In this document: one piece after another, positions 1 to 9,176 of the stretch
Layout: every line of letters starts with the position of its first letter
Numbering within the stretch: the first letter of the stretch is position 1
Source of the DNA: Methylophilaceae bacterium 11
GTDB lineage: Bacteria > Pseudomonadota > Gammaproteobacteria > Burkholderiales > Methylophilaceae
Assembly: GCA_000525025.1 (NCBI GenBank)
Contig: JCKJ01000001.1
Span: 2,542,001 to 2,606,000, forward strand
DNA length: 64,000 nt
Reading direction: 5' to 3'
Program-made: the position numbers and the translations under genes
The notes under the pieces: model-generated
What the model was told of the DNA's origin: nothing
Database searches by the model: none
Seen by the model: the letters and a program-made list of their open reading frames with translations, nothing else

Positions 1-1
1 A

Positions 2-214
2 TTCAGACATCCTATGCATGTGCAAAAAACAGCAGAGGAGTATATCGACATCATTCGTCACGCTGGATTTGATTTACCAGAGTCTAGAATTTCACTGCCG
101 TTTTTATGGTGGAGCAGACCAGACTGCGGTATGTTTGAATTTTTTGGGTTCCCAGTCCCCAAAAAACGCGAAGAAACATTGGTCAATGCAGTTGCTTTCA
201 AACCATTAAATTAA
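2..214 (+). CDS. SAM-dependent methyltransferase, C-terminal fragment
   Basis: The reading frame is open from the first bases of the window and stops at TAA 212-214, so only the last ~70 residues are visible and the true start lies upstream. The tail contains a YIDIIRHAGF helix, an LWWSRPDCGM segment and a final REETLVNAVAFK strand, the usual end of class I SAM methyltransferases, where the last strand packs against the Rossmann fold. The SAM-binding motifs are outside the window. It converges on the aryl polyene operon, and such clusters normally include a methyltransferase (ApeB) that O-methylates the aryl head, so this is a candidate for that role. That assignment is inference from position. 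Confidence 0.6.
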   Translation, partial: FRHPMHVQKTAEEYIDIIRHAGFDLPESRISLPFLWWSRPDCGMFEFFGFPVPKKREETLVNAVAFKPLN

Positions 215-220
215 CTGAGA

Positions 221-247
221 CTTGGCACGGAATGCGCCCGTACCAAG
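221..247. terminator. Hairpin between convergent genes
   Basis: CTTGG-C-ACGG pairs with CCGT-A-CCAAG around a 7-base loop, giving a 9-bp stem with one mismatch. It lies exactly between the methyltransferase tail and the end of the leftward operon. There is no strong T-run on either side, so it may be a weak or bidirectional terminator. Confidence 0.4.
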
Positions 248-258
248 CCTTGCTAGCC

Positions 259-699
259 TTATTTCAACTTGACCACTTTGGCTTTAAACGCAACGCCTGA
301 CATTAAGGCGCCATTGCCGCACATATATTCCGTTGTGCTGCTGTGTTCAACGTCCTTATAGTTGCTGACAATGCCGACTACCGCATCGCCACCTTCTTTA
401 GTCGCGCGTTCTTGTAGCTCTAAAATGGCACTTAAAAATGTCCACTGACAGGCTTCTTTATCAGACTTATTAAAGGCATTCGTCTTTTTATTGGTTTTCC
501 ACTCACCTAACTCTTTGGCCACTTTGGGAGATGACTGCGTTGCAAAATATAGCTTGATATTAGGGTTAATCTTTTCTTTTGCGGCGGGTGTATTCAGCGC
601 CTCTTCGATGGAGTATAAGTTGTGATCATCGCGAGCAATGGCTTGATGACTCAACACAGTGAATAATAAAGCAGTGGATGTAAGTATTATTTTTTTCAT
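259..699 (-). CDS. Conserved secreted protein, last gene of the APE operon
   Basis: The 146-residue product has a clear signal peptide (MKKIILTSTALLFTVLSHQAIA, cut after about residue 22). The C-terminal half carries a conserved-looking GGDAVVGIVSNYKD segment followed by EYMCGNGALMSGVAFKAKVV. Homologues are often labelled 'excinuclease ATPase subunit', but there is no Walker A motif and the protein is far too small, so that name should not be used. The two Cys (CQW and MCGNG) could form a disulfide. A start with AAGGAAG about nine bases upstream is visible. It follows the extra ketosynthase gene after about 50 bases, so co-transcription with the pigment genes is likely. Its molecular role is unknown; a periplasmic accessory in pigment handling is only a guess. 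Confidence 0.7.
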   Translation of the reverse strand: MKKIILTSTALLFTVLSHQAIARDDHNLYSIEEALNTPAAKEKINPNIKLYFATQSSPKVAKELGEWKTNKKTNAFNKSDKEACQWTFLSAILELQERATKEGGDAVVGIVSNYKDVEHSSTTEYMCGNGALMSGVAFKAKVVKLK

Positions 700-747
700 T
701 TTTATTAACTTCCTTTAGTTAAATAGCAAATAGTGACATAACAAAAT

Positions 748-1968
748 TTAAATTGAACAGCGGCTCAATATCAAACTGACATTGGTGCCGCCAAAACCAA
801 AACTATTGGTCATCATGGTATCTACCGACTGATTCAGGGTGTGCGTAAGTATAGGCATGCCTGTAAGTACTGGATCCAACTGGGTAAGGTTGGTGCAACC
901 CGCCAGAAAGCCACCATTCAGCATGAGTATTGAATAAATAGCCTCATGCACGCCGGAGGCTGCGATAGGATGTCCGGTTTGTCCTTTGGTGGACGAGATC
1001 GGCGGGATTTGATGGCCAAATACATCTGATATTGCGTTTATTTCACTGACATCGCCTATCGATGTAGAGGTTGCGTGTGCGTTAATGTAACCCACGGGTG
1101 TATCACGTAGAGCGCTGTGTTGTGACAATGCCGCTTTCATGGCACGGGCCGCACCCTCTGCAGAGGGCAATACCATATCTGCACCATCGGAACTCACACC
1201 AAACCCAGTAATTTCGGCATATATCTTTGCGCCACGTTTTATTGCATGCTCATAGGCCTCTAGCACCAAAATACCAGCGCCTCCGGCAATCACAAAGCCA
1301 TCCCTTGTCACATCATAAGGCCGTGACGCAGTACCATCAGGGTAACTGGTGGATAACGCGCCCATCGCATCAAACATGGCAGTGGTGGTCCAGCGCACCT
1401 CTTCGGCACCTCCCACAAACATCACATCTTGTTTACCAAACTGAATAAGCTCGGCACCATAGCCAATACAATGTGCAGAAGTTGCGCAAGCAGAACTCAT
1501 AGAACAACTGATGCCATGGATGCCAAAAGCCGTGGATAAACACGCAGAGGTTGTGCTGCCCATGATTCTGGGCACCGCATAGGGAATGACTTTTGACAGA
1601 CCTTTCTGACGCAACACATCCACAGCTTCCATGTGCTCGTAAGGCGACCCGACGCCAGAACCCACCACCAAGCCTGTACTAGGCGATGATATTGTGTTGG
1701 CATCCAGTTGACTATCCATCAACGCATCCTGCATTGCGTGGTAGGCATAAGTTGAGGCATCCGCCATAAAGCGTCTGGTTTTACGATCGATGGCCGGCTT
1801 ATGACTGATATCTGGAATGCCGGCCACTTGGGAACGCAGACCGAGATCTGCATACTCCTGCACAAACCGAATGCCAGAGCGCCCTTGTCGTAAAGCCTGC
1901 GTAACCGTCTCCATATCGTTTCCAATACAAGAAACAATACCCATGCCTGTGACTACTACACGGCGCAA
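748..1968 (-). CDS. FabB-like beta-ketoacyl-ACP synthase, extra KS of the APE cluster
   Basis: The 406-residue thiolase-fold condensing enzyme has the full Cys-His-His triad: Cys161 in SSACATSAH, His298 in NAHATST and His333 in TGHPIAASG, nearly the residue numbers of E. coli FabB (163, 298, 333). It also shares FabB-type segments (IDRKTRRFMADAS, FDAMGALS, TMMTNSFGFGGTN). It is therefore expected to catalyse decarboxylative Claisen condensation on ACP-bound acyl chains. The start is TTG, supported by AGAGGA eight bases upstream and by the family N-terminus (RRVVVTGMGIVS). It lies downstream of the core APE set, 29 bases after a secreted-protein gene. Whether it extends the polyene or supplies a fatty acyl precursor cannot be told from sequence. 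Confidence 0.85.
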   Translation of the reverse strand: MRRVVVTGMGIVSCIGNDMETVTQALRQGRSGIRFVQEYADLGLRSQVAGIPDISHKPAIDRKTRRFMADASTYAYHAMQDALMDSQLDANTISSPSTGLVVGSGVGSPYEHMEAVDVLRQKGLSKVIPYAVPRIMGSTTSACLSTAFGIHGISCSMSSACATSAHCIGYGAELIQFGKQDVMFVGGAEEVRWTTTAMFDAMGALSTSYPDGTASRPYDVTRDGFVIAGGAGILVLEAYEHAIKRGAKIYAEITGFGVSSDGADMVLPSAEGAARAMKAALSQHSALRDTPVGYINAHATSTSIGDVSEINAISDVFGHQIPPISSTKGQTGHPIAASGVHEAIYSILMLNGGFLAGCTNLTQLDPVLTGMPILTHTLNQSVDTMMTNSFGFGGTNVSLILSRCSI

Positions 1969-1997
1969 TGTTGCGTCCTCTTAAAACAACACGACCA

Positions 1998-2417
1998 TTA
2001 AAGTTTAGATAGCTCTAAACGAATGGCATCATTTAACGTTGCTACCCATTTATTATAAAAAGGATGAATGACCTCATCGCCACCACTATTTTTTAAATAT
2101 TTCATATTCACGCTGTCTTTGTAATGAATCGAATACTTGTCTGCATCGTAAATAATATCAACAATCACGGTGTGTTTTTGTCTGACCAGAATACTGGCGG
2201 TAACCACGCCATCGGCAACATTAGACACTGTCCAGCCTTGAGAAATGACTGCGGCTTTAATAGCTTGCAATACTTGTGCTGCACTCAATTTTTTAGCCTC
2301 AGCACTGACGACTGGCGTATTGTCGATATTGACAATAGGGACTGTTTGGCGTGCCATCGCTGGTAGCGCAGCAAATGTAAGTAGGCAAAGAACAAAGGCG
2401 AGAATTTTATTATGCAT
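1998..2417 (-). CDS. Conserved secreted protein of unknown function
   Basis: The 139-residue product has a signal peptide (MHNKILAFVLCLLTFAALPAMA-R). The mature part resembles a small conserved periplasmic family: LSAAQVLQAIKAAVISQGW (helix), then TASILVRQKHTVIVDIIYD (strands), SIHYKDSVNMKYL, and a closing HPFYNKWVATLNDAI helix. No catalytic motif is evident. It lies between the apeR ketosynthase and the FabB-like ketosynthase, 110 bases after apeR, so it is probably part of the same transcription unit. The function is not recognised; an envelope role linked to pigment placement is possible but unsupported. Confidence 0.7.
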   Translation of the reverse strand: MHNKILAFVLCLLTFAALPAMARQTVPIVNIDNTPVVSAEAKKLSAAQVLQAIKAAVISQGWTVSNVADGVVTASILVRQKHTVIVDIIYDADKYSIHYKDSVNMKYLKNSGGDEVIHPFYNKWVATLNDAIRLELSKL

Positions 2418-2527
2418 GTTGGTATCTTTCTTTTTCTAATTTTAAAGTGAGTGTAAGTTTAAAGTTAAGTGCAAGTTGAATAGTACAAGTGCAACGCATA
2501 GACTACTCAAACACTGCGAAGTCTGTT

Positions 2528-3754
2528 TTAAGTCATTCGTTTGAAAATAAGTGACGTGTTGATTCCTCCAAAAGCAAAGTTATTACTCATCATATATTCT
2601 ATATCCAGAGCACTTCCAGCCCCTGTAATATAGCCCAACTGCCCACATGCTGCATCGACATTTTCTAAGTTAAGCGTAGGTGCAAACCAGTGACGACGCA
2701 TCATTTCTATCCCCCACCAAGCCTCAATGGCGCCACAGGCACCCAAGGTGTGTCCTAAATAACTCTTCATTGAACTGATGGGTACCGGGCGATTAAACAC
2801 CGCTTCGGTCGCCTGCGTTTCAGCGACATCGCCGCGATCCGTTGCTGTGCCGTGCGCGCTGACATAACCTACCGCTTGCGACGGAATATTCGCATCATCC
2901 AATGCCATCTGCATTGCAACAGCCATGGTTTCCATCGCCGGTTGCGTCACGTGGCGCCCATCAGAATTACAAGCAAAGCCGATGATTTCGGCATATATTT
3001 TTGCGCCACGCGCTTTGGCATGCTCATATTCTTCCAGCACCAAGGTTGCGGCACCCTCGCCAACCACCAAGCCATCACGCTTTTGGTCAAATGGACGTGG
3101 CGTTAATGCTGGTGTGTCATTCTGGCTACTGGTGGCAAATAAGGTATCAAACACGGCTGAGCTCGGTGCTGACATCTCTTCGGCACCACCGGCGAGCATC
3201 ATGGTTTGTCGACCAAAACGAATGGCCTCATACGCGTAGCCAATGCCTTGACTGCCTGAAGTACATGCACTGGAAGTGGGGATGATGCGTCCTTTTAAAC
3301 CAAAAAATAAGGCAATATTGACGGCAGCGGTATGCGGCATCATCTGAATATAACTGGTCGACGTCACATTTTCCATAGACCCCGTTTCTAGCATGTGGGC
3401 AAATACACGCACTGGATCAACGCTTCCAGACGAAGACCCGTAAGCCACGCCCATTTGGCCGTTGGTAATCGCTGGGTCGTTCAGTAAATTGGCATCAATA
3501 AGCGCAAGCTCACTGGCGCGTACGGATAACATTGCCACGCGCCCAACGCCTCTCACGACTTTGCGTGGGTAATGCTCTGGCGTGACGAAATGATCAACAG
3601 GTGCTGCAATCCTTGTATTGAGCGCTTGAATATAGTCCCACTCAGGCATATAGCGTACCCCATTTTTTCTGGCACGCAGGGACTTTTCTATGGCGTCCCA
3701 ATCATCACCCAACGCCGTGATGCCAGCCATTCCTGTGACAACAACACGCTTCAT
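2528..3754 (-). CDS. apeR: Aryl polyene beta-ketoacyl-ACP synthase ApeR
   Basis: A FabF-like condensing enzyme of 408 residues with an intact triad: Cys164 in SSACTSG, His301 in SAHGTATDRGD and His335 in YLGHTLGACG. In characterised APE systems (Xenorhabdus, E. coli) three condensing proteins occur: ApeO with its chain-length factor ApeC, and the separate ApeR. By gene order, after the ketoreductase and at the end of the conserved core, this one matches ApeR. Its ATG overlaps the TGA of the upstream ketoreductase gene by one base (TGATG), so the two are translationally coupled. The exact step it performs (an early condensation is plausible) is inference. Confidence 0.85.
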   Translation of the reverse strand: MKRVVVTGMAGITALGDDWDAIEKSLRARKNGVRYMPEWDYIQALNTRIAAPVDHFVTPEHYPRKVVRGVGRVAMLSVRASELALIDANLLNDPAITNGQMGVAYGSSSGSVDPVRVFAHMLETGSMENVTSTSYIQMMPHTAAVNIALFFGLKGRIIPTSSACTSGSQGIGYAYEAIRFGRQTMMLAGGAEEMSAPSSAVFDTLFATSSQNDTPALTPRPFDQKRDGLVVGEGAATLVLEEYEHAKARGAKIYAEIIGFACNSDGRHVTQPAMETMAVAMQMALDDANIPSQAVGYVSAHGTATDRGDVAETQATEAVFNRPVPISSMKSYLGHTLGACGAIEAWWGIEMMRRHWFAPTLNLENVDAACGQLGYITGAGSALDIEYMMSNNFAFGGINTSLIFKRMT

Positions 3755-4482
3755 CAGATAATCCCGCCATTGACGCCAATGACTTGGCGGGTAATGTAAG
3801 AGGCATCGTCCGACATTAAAAACGCAACAGCAGCAGCCACTTCTTCCGGCTGACCCACACGGTTCATCGGCACCATTTTAAGCGCCTCGTTGATTGGCAA
3901 GTCATCTGTCATGCTGGTATCGATCAACCCCGGCGCAACGCAATTAACGGTGACACGCCTGCTTGCTAGCTCCACAGCCAATGCCTTGGTGGCACCAATA
4001 AGGCCAGCCTTAGCGGCGCTGTAATTCACCTGTCCACGATTACCCATCACACCGGATACAGACGCTAATGTCACAATGCGCCCGCCCTGTTTTAAACGTA
4101 ACATGGGCATGGTCAGTGGATGCACTACGTTAAAAAAACCATTCAAGCTAGTGTCCAACACGCTATCCCAATCGCTTTCAGATAGCGCAGGGAAAGCAGC
4201 ATCACTGGTAATCCCTGCATTACATACAATGCCATAGTAAGCTCCATGTTGCTCGATATCTGCTTCAAGAATCGTCTTGCACGATGCACGATCGCATACA
4301 TCGAACTGTAGCACTTGCGCTTGTCCACCTTCACCAATGATTTGGCTAACGACTGCATCTGCTTCTGCGCGACCGCTCCTGCAATGCACAGTAATGGCAA
4401 ACCCTTCTTTAGCAAGCCTGAGCGCAATGGCTTGGCCTATGCCCCGACTAGATCCGGTAATAAGTACGCGACGAATGGTCAT
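3754..4482 (-). CDS. apeQ: 3-ketoacyl-ACP reductase ApeQ
   Basis: A 242-residue short-chain dehydrogenase of the FabG type. The NADPH-binding TGSSRGIG motif is at residues 9-16, CNAG near 87-90, and the catalytic set is Ser141, Tyr154 and Lys158 (ASVSG...NYSAAKAG). It should reduce the beta-keto group after each condensation in polyene chain building, on a carrier-protein thioester in the cytoplasm. Its start overlaps the end of the dehydratase gene by 4 bases and its stop overlaps the apeR start, as expected for stoichiometric expression of pathway enzymes. Length and motifs are normal for FabG. Confidence 0.88.
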   Translation of the reverse strand: MTIRRVLITGSSRGIGQAIALRLAKEGFAITVHCRSGRAEADAVVSQIIGEGGQAQVLQFDVCDRASCKTILEADIEQHGAYYGIVCNAGITSDAAFPALSESDWDSVLDTSLNGFFNVVHPLTMPMLRLKQGGRIVTLASVSGVMGNRGQVNYSAAKAGLIGATKALAVELASRRVTVNCVAPGLIDTSMTDDLPINEALKMVPMNRVGQPEEVAAAVAFLMSDDASYITRQVIGVNGGII

Positions 4483-4970
4483 GATGCGTGATCCTGCAAA
4501 AATTGTTGAAAATTGTCTGGCTCAAACACTTTTAAGGTTGCTTTAGCCAATAGATTGGGTGCGCTATCATCTGCGAGAGTTTGTTGATAGTAAATACGAC
4601 AATCATAAGCCCCTAAACCACTGATATCGCGATAGACCAACGTCACATGAATCATGAGCGCTTGATTGACCACAAACATAGGCTTAAACGCTTGATAACT
4701 GCGCGTGCCTAACAACGCGCCATGTTTAGGCAACGTTGTACTGCCGTATTTTAGCAAACCAGCATGCGCGGAAATGGCCTGCGCCATGAGCTCTATGCCT
4801 ATCCATGCCGGCATATTGCCTTCTTGATCTGCATACCAAGCACCTAAAACCGGCGTGTAAGCGGCAATAGTAAACTCTGCATCGTAGTCAACAATACTAT
4901 CCAATAAACGCATATTGCCGCTATGCAACAAAACATCTGCAATATCAGGTATGACTTTTAACTGTTTCAT
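4479..4970 (-). CDS. apeP: Hotdog-fold 3-hydroxyacyl-ACP dehydratase ApeP
   Basis: The 163-residue product is a hotdog-fold protein of the 3-hydroxylacyl-ACP dehydratase family. Near the start is an LLHSGNMRLLD segment with His16, and the central helix reads PAWIGIELMAQAISAH with Glu60. In Xenorhabdus APE synthesis ApeP forms a heterodimeric dehydratase with ApeI, each contributing to the active site; the partner gene is at 13.5-13.8 kb. The enzyme removes water from the 3-hydroxyacyl intermediate so that conjugated double bonds accumulate. It lies 20 bases after apeO and overlaps apeQ. Which subunit supplies which catalytic residue here is not known from sequence alone. Confidence 0.82.
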   Translation of the reverse strand: MKQLKVIPDIADVLLHSGNMRLLDSIVDYDAEFTIAAYTPVLGAWYADQEGNMPAWIGIELMAQAISAHAGLLKYGSTTLPKHGALLGTRSYQAFKPMFVVNQALMIHVTLVYRDISGLGAYDCRIYYQQTLADDSAPNLLAKATLKVFEPDNFQQFLQDHAS

Positions 4971-4990
4971 CTCACTGTTTCACGCAATAT

Positions 4991-6205
4991 TTAAATGATT
5001 GAATTCACTTGCTCACCAATGATTAAACTCACATTACTACCACCAAACGCAAATGAATTACTCATACAAATACGTGGCTTGCTTGGGCCAAACGTATGGC
5101 CTGCGCTGATCAAGTTAATGTGTGGCAACGCCGAATCCGCTTCACCATCCCACACATGCGGCGGCAATTGATTGCGCTGTATCGCCATCCAGCAAAAGGC
5201 GAGTTCTGTTGCACCTGCGGCCCCTAATGTATGACCGGTCATCGGTTTGGTGCCACTACAAGGCACACCATTGATGAACACGCGCGCGACAGCACGACTT
5301 TCCATCTCATCATTCTTAAGCGTACCTGTTGCATGTAGGTTAACGTAAGCAATCTCCTCTACCGATTTCCCTGCATCTTGCAGTGCCGCTCGAATGGCGG
5401 CTTCTGCACCCAAGCCTTCTGGTTGAGGCGCTGATATATGATAAGCATCACTGCTTTCACCAACCCCTAACAAGACAATATCGGATGCATCGGCCAAGCG
5501 CTCTTTCGTCATCAAAAAGAGCGCTGCGCCCTCGCCAATATTAATGCCTTTGCGATGCTGGCTCATCGGGTTGCTAATCTCTTGTGTCGTCGATTCTAGC
5601 GAGGCAAACCCATTAATGGTTGTCTTGCACAGTGAGTCCACCCCGCCCACAAGCACTGCATCGCACAAGCCATGTTTGAGTAAATTACGTGCAGATTGAA
5701 ACGCTTTTGCACTTGAAGTGCATGCCGTAGAAACGGCGTAGGCTGGCCCCTTAAGCGCTAGGTATTTGGCAAGAAACTGTGCGGGCATCCCCAACTCTTG
5801 TTGCAGATAGTGATAATGTTCAGGCATCACACCAGCCAACTGCTGGGCTTTTACGGCTTGCTCACTTTCGGCTATGCCAGAGGTGCTCGTCCCCAGCACC
5901 ACGCCTATCCGCTGTGCCCCATATTGCGCAATAGCGCTTGCCACCAATGCCTCTATTTGCCCTAATGCGCCAAGTAGCAACCGATTGTTATGACACGCAT
6001 ATTGGGAGAAAGCAGCGGGAATTTCTGGCAAACTAGATTGCACACGGCCCACGCGTGCCTCACCGTCTGCTTGCCATCCATGCTCTAATACCAGCCCGCT
6101 TGTATCGCCAGAGAACAGCTTGTGTGATATCTCATCCACACCATTGCCAAGTGCGTTAACGATACCTAACGCTGATAAATAATAGGCATTATTGTGCAAT
6201 TGCAT
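4991..6205 (-). CDS. apeO: Aryl polyene beta-ketoacyl-ACP synthase ApeO
   Basis: A 404-residue condensing enzyme with triad Cys162 (STACTSSAKA), His291 (NLHATGTLKND) and His325 (TGHTLGAAG), and a C-terminal MSNSFAFGGSNVSL strand. It is less FabB/FabF-like than its two paralogues in the window, and the KND after the first His replaces the usual GD. By position before apeP-apeQ-apeR it corresponds to ApeO, which works as the catalytic half of a heterodimer with the chain-length factor ApeC and extends the polyene thioester with malonyl-ACP. Its start overlaps the preceding lipoprotein gene by 17 bases. Confidence 0.85.
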   Translation of the reverse strand: MQLHNNAYYLSALGIVNALGNGVDEISHKLFSGDTSGLVLEHGWQADGEARVGRVQSSLPEIPAAFSQYACHNNRLLLGALGQIEALVASAIAQYGAQRIGVVLGTSTSGIAESEQAVKAQQLAGVMPEHYHYLQQELGMPAQFLAKYLALKGPAYAVSTACTSSAKAFQSARNLLKHGLCDAVLVGGVDSLCKTTINGFASLESTTQEISNPMSQHRKGINIGEGAALFLMTKERLADASDIVLLGVGESSDAYHISAPQPEGLGAEAAIRAALQDAGKSVEEIAYVNLHATGTLKNDEMESRAVARVFINGVPCSGTKPMTGHTLGAAGATELAFCWMAIQRNQLPPHVWDGEADSALPHINLISAGHTFGPSKPRICMSNSFAFGGSNVSLIIGEQVNSII

Positions 6206-6767
6206 CTGTGCTATCCACCAAAGTGCTAATGTTTAAACTGAATTGCATACGTGGCATATCAATACTTAATTGTTGATAGGGTACCAATTTATTCGCATAT
6301 TGCATGTGTAAAATAACCTGATTTCCAGAAAGTACAGTGCGCTCTGCCCCAGCTTCCATGAGCGTTAACGAAGGGCTTAACCCTTGCTTGACAGCATCGC
6401 TTGGCCACAACGCCAATTGCAACAATGCGACCAGCATGGCAGGATCTAAGCGGGCGCCAAGCGGGTTTTCCGCAACGATGTTGACGTTATTATCGTTCAC
6501 TTGCATGAGCTTCTGACCAAAGGGCGTAAAGGCAATCATTTGTAGCCCACTTTGACTGACATCCAAATCCGTAATCATCACTTCATGTACATCACGATAA
6601 TTTATTTCTACCGTTTGCTGCACCGCAAAAGGCGCAACGACGCTAGATGGCTGTAAACAATATAGCCCTGTACTCGACGGCAGTTGCACACAGCGCGAGG
6701 GCGTGTGCGCACAAGCCGTTGTACACAGCACTATCCATAACATCATGTATTGAACGATATTTTTCAT
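6189..6767 (-). CDS. DUF3261-type probable outer-membrane lipoprotein
   Basis: The chosen ATG at 6767 gives 192 residues (MKNIVQYMMLWIVLCTTACA...). A longer frame begins with GTG inside the end of the exporter gene and is less likely. The N-terminus is a short hydrophobic segment ending in a Cys (CTTAC), a plausible but non-canonical lipobox. The remainder is beta-rich, like DUF3261 and LolB-like lipoproteins that regularly sit between the MMPL exporter and ketosynthase in APE clusters. A likely role is receipt or anchoring of the lipidated pigment at the outer membrane together with the LolA-like ApeM. That function is inferred from context. Confidence 0.72.
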   Translation of the reverse strand: MKNIVQYMMLWIVLCTTACAHTPSRCVQLPSSTGLYCLQPSSVVAPFAVQQTVEINYRDVHEVMITDLDVSQSGLQMIAFTPFGQKLMQVNDNNVNIVAENPLGARLDPAMLVALLQLALWPSDAVKQGLSPSLTLMEAGAERTVLSGNQVILHMQYANKLVPYQQLSIDMPRMQFSLNISTLVDSTDAIAQ

Positions 6768-6777
6768 CTGTCTACAC

Positions 6778-9174
6778 TTAACGCTCAACACTCAACACCA
6801 TCAAAGATAATAATGCGGCAAAGCCCACGCCCATCAGCATGGTCAAACCAAAACTAGATAATACGGGCATCTCACTCAATATCAACATGCCATAAGACAA
6901 CAACATGGTACCCGCCGATAACAACACGCCTGCTAATAGCGCCGCTTGATGTGTTTTGACATCCACCATGATCCCCTCACGCATAAAAATGGAGTAATTG
7001 ACGCCTATGCCTAATACCAACATAAATCCCATCATATGAAAAAAGCTGAGCGGTATATGGAGATACCCAAACAAGCCTAGTGTAAACATGATACCCAACA
7101 ACGTAGGCAGCAAAACCACCAGCCCTACGCGCGGACCATAGCGGAAGCTTAGCACGCCATAGATTAAGACAATGGCACATACCAACCACACGGCACTCCA
7201 GAGACGATATGTATGAAACAGTGTGGACACACTCTGCGCTTTATCCACATAGGTCACCGCGTTAATATTTTGGTCGTCAGCCCATCGCGCTAATAGCTGC
7301 GGATTGCTGATGCCTTGCAAAAGCACGATGCTGGCGTAATGCCCTTGCTGGGTTTTGCCCAGCCATAAATGGCGGAAAGGCGTAGAAAATGAGGTTTTCA
7401 GCCAATCATCCACATTCAAATTTTTGTTGCTGTGCTGAAAGTCATTCTGTAGCGCCCCTGCGATATCATCGCGCAAACCAGCCTCAGCCAATGTCTCTTT
7501 CAGCAAGGTCGAGTGCTTGAAAACGTTGGCTTGCCATGCCGCTTGATGCTTACGCTGCTGGCTTTCGGAAGGGACAAACGTTGAAATCGCGCTATAGGCA
7601 GCAAGCTCCCCGCGCGCGACTAGCTGATCCAGTTGTTGAGTGAGTACCTCTTCATGCATCAATAACTGTTCCGTCGTTTCGCCTTCCACCAAGAAAAATT
7701 GATGCTGGTTACTCATTCCGGTAATTTGACGAATGCTAGCCTCTTGCGCAACCAACTCAGGCGGCTGCGTGACTAATAAGCGGATATCATCATTCCCTTT
7801 TAATTTAAATAAGCCCGGCACGGAGATGACGAGTACCGCCAGCACAATCATGACGCAGCTACGTTTCGTCATATAACGTTGCCATATATTGAGAAATCTC
7901 TGCGGTATGTCTACTGCCGCTTCTGGCGGATGTGAATTTGGCTGCATCAGCGTGGCTGGTAATAATAAATACACCGATAGCCATGCAGCCACCAGCCCAA
8001 TAATGGCAAAAAAAGCGATTTGCGTCAGCGCCGGAAAAGGCATGAATGCTAATACACAGTAACCAAGTACGCTGGTAGTAAGTGCTAACATCAGTGCTGG
8101 ACTCACTCGGCGTAGACCACTTACAGGATCCCAATCTTTGCCTGCGCCCAAGTGCGCAGAGAAGTATTGAATCGCATAATCAATCGCCTCACCGATTAAG
8201 CTGGCGCCAAACACCAAGGTAATCAAATGAATTTCACCATAGTAGTAAATGGTGGCCGCAAGTGCTGTACAAATACCAAAGCCCACTGATAAAAAGCCTA
8301 ATACCAATGGGCGAATGGACCTGAACATCAAATAAAGCAATACCAACATGCCTGATAACGAAACCAAGCCAATGATATGCATTTCTTTTTCGGCAGATTG
8401 GCGCGCTTTGCTTGCATAAAATACTGCACCGGCACGCAGTAATTCGACACCAGGATGCGCCTGTTTTAAGCTTGACTCTGCCGTGGTGATAGCATGCATG
8501 ACTTGATCTTGGGTAACATCACTATAAGCCGAGCCTTCCGGATCTACCGAAACAAACACCCATGTTTTATCTGCGCTGTGCCCGACTAGCAACCCATTTT
8601 CAAATTCCAATTTAAAATTCTTCAATGGCAAATGTGCAAACCAGCGGTCAGCAAAACCAAAGGGGTCTTGCTCTACCGGCAAGGCAAGGCCAAAACGGAA
8701 TGGCGCATATAGCTTTTGTTGCAGTTGATCGTTTAAATGCAAAGGGCCATCAGACAACCCTTTGTAATCTTCATGCGTCAGCAATCTGTAGCGATAAGGC
8801 GCATAAAAATCAGCGATTTGATTCGTATCTAGTGCGGGGACTTCCAAAAACACCTGTTTAAACATAGCGGGTTGGCCGCTGCTTTTATTCAATGCTCTGA
8901 GTTGATTAGCAAAGCTGTGGGCCGCCGTAATCGCTACTTCCTGACTACTTGCACCCACCAAGAACAGCACCCGGTTTCCTGCCGAATTGACCAATTGCGT
9001 GACAGCCTCTTCGGCGACTACATTACGTTCAGTCTTGGGTAGCAACGCAAGTAAATTCGTTTGTAGTGGAGACTGGTTTGAGAATTGTGCGATACAACTC
9101 ACGACACTCATAGCTGCCAATACTAGCCAAATAAAGGCATGCAGCTTCAGTCTTTCAGGGCTTAACAGCTTCAT
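6778..9174 (-). CDS. apeN: MMPL-family (RND-like) exporter ApeN
   Basis: The 798-residue membrane protein has one N-terminal transmembrane helix, a large periplasmic domain, then a block of five or six helices near residues 265-410 (IIGLVSLSGMLVLLYLMFRSIRPLVLGFL...). A second periplasmic domain and a second helix block follow from about residue 650 to the end. This duplicated layout is typical of the MMPL/RND transporters that move lipids or polyketides out of the inner membrane. In APE clusters this gene is thought to flip or export the finished acylated pigment. It lies directly after the LolA-like gene (start 3 bases from that stop), pointing to a shared transport function. Confidence 0.85.
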   Translation of the reverse strand: MKLLSPERLKLHAFIWLVLAAMSVVSCIAQFSNQSPLQTNLLALLPKTERNVVAEEAVTQLVNSAGNRVLFLVGASSQEVAITAAHSFANQLRALNKSSGQPAMFKQVFLEVPALDTNQIADFYAPYRYRLLTHEDYKGLSDGPLHLNDQLQQKLYAPFRFGLALPVEQDPFGFADRWFAHLPLKNFKLEFENGLLVGHSADKTWVFVSVDPEGSAYSDVTQDQVMHAITTAESSLKQAHPGVELLRAGAVFYASKARQSAEKEMHIIGLVSLSGMLVLLYLMFRSIRPLVLGFLSVGFGICTALAATIYYYGEIHLITLVFGASLIGEAIDYAIQYFSAHLGAGKDWDPVSGLRRVSPALMLALTTSVLGYCVLAFMPFPALTQIAFFAIIGLVAAWLSVYLLLPATLMQPNSHPPEAAVDIPQRFLNIWQRYMTKRSCVMIVLAVLVISVPGLFKLKGNDDIRLLVTQPPELVAQEASIRQITGMSNQHQFFLVEGETTEQLLMHEEVLTQQLDQLVARGELAAYSAISTFVPSESQQRKHQAAWQANVFKHSTLLKETLAEAGLRDDIAGALQNDFQHSNKNLNVDDWLKTSFSTPFRHLWLGKTQQGHYASIVLLQGISNPQLLARWADDQNINAVTYVDKAQSVSTLFHTYRLWSAVWLVCAIVLIYGVLSFRYGPRVGLVVLLPTLLGIMFTLGLFGYLHIPLSFFHMMGFMLVLGIGVNYSIFMREGIMVDVKTHQAALLAGVLLSAGTMLLSYGMLILSEMPVLSSFGLTMLMGVGFAALLSLMVLSVER

Positions 9175-9176
9175 GC

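Noticed and set aside
259-699. Excinuclease (UvrA-like) subunit
   Set aside because: Homologues often carry this label, but the protein is small, secreted and has no ATP-binding motif.
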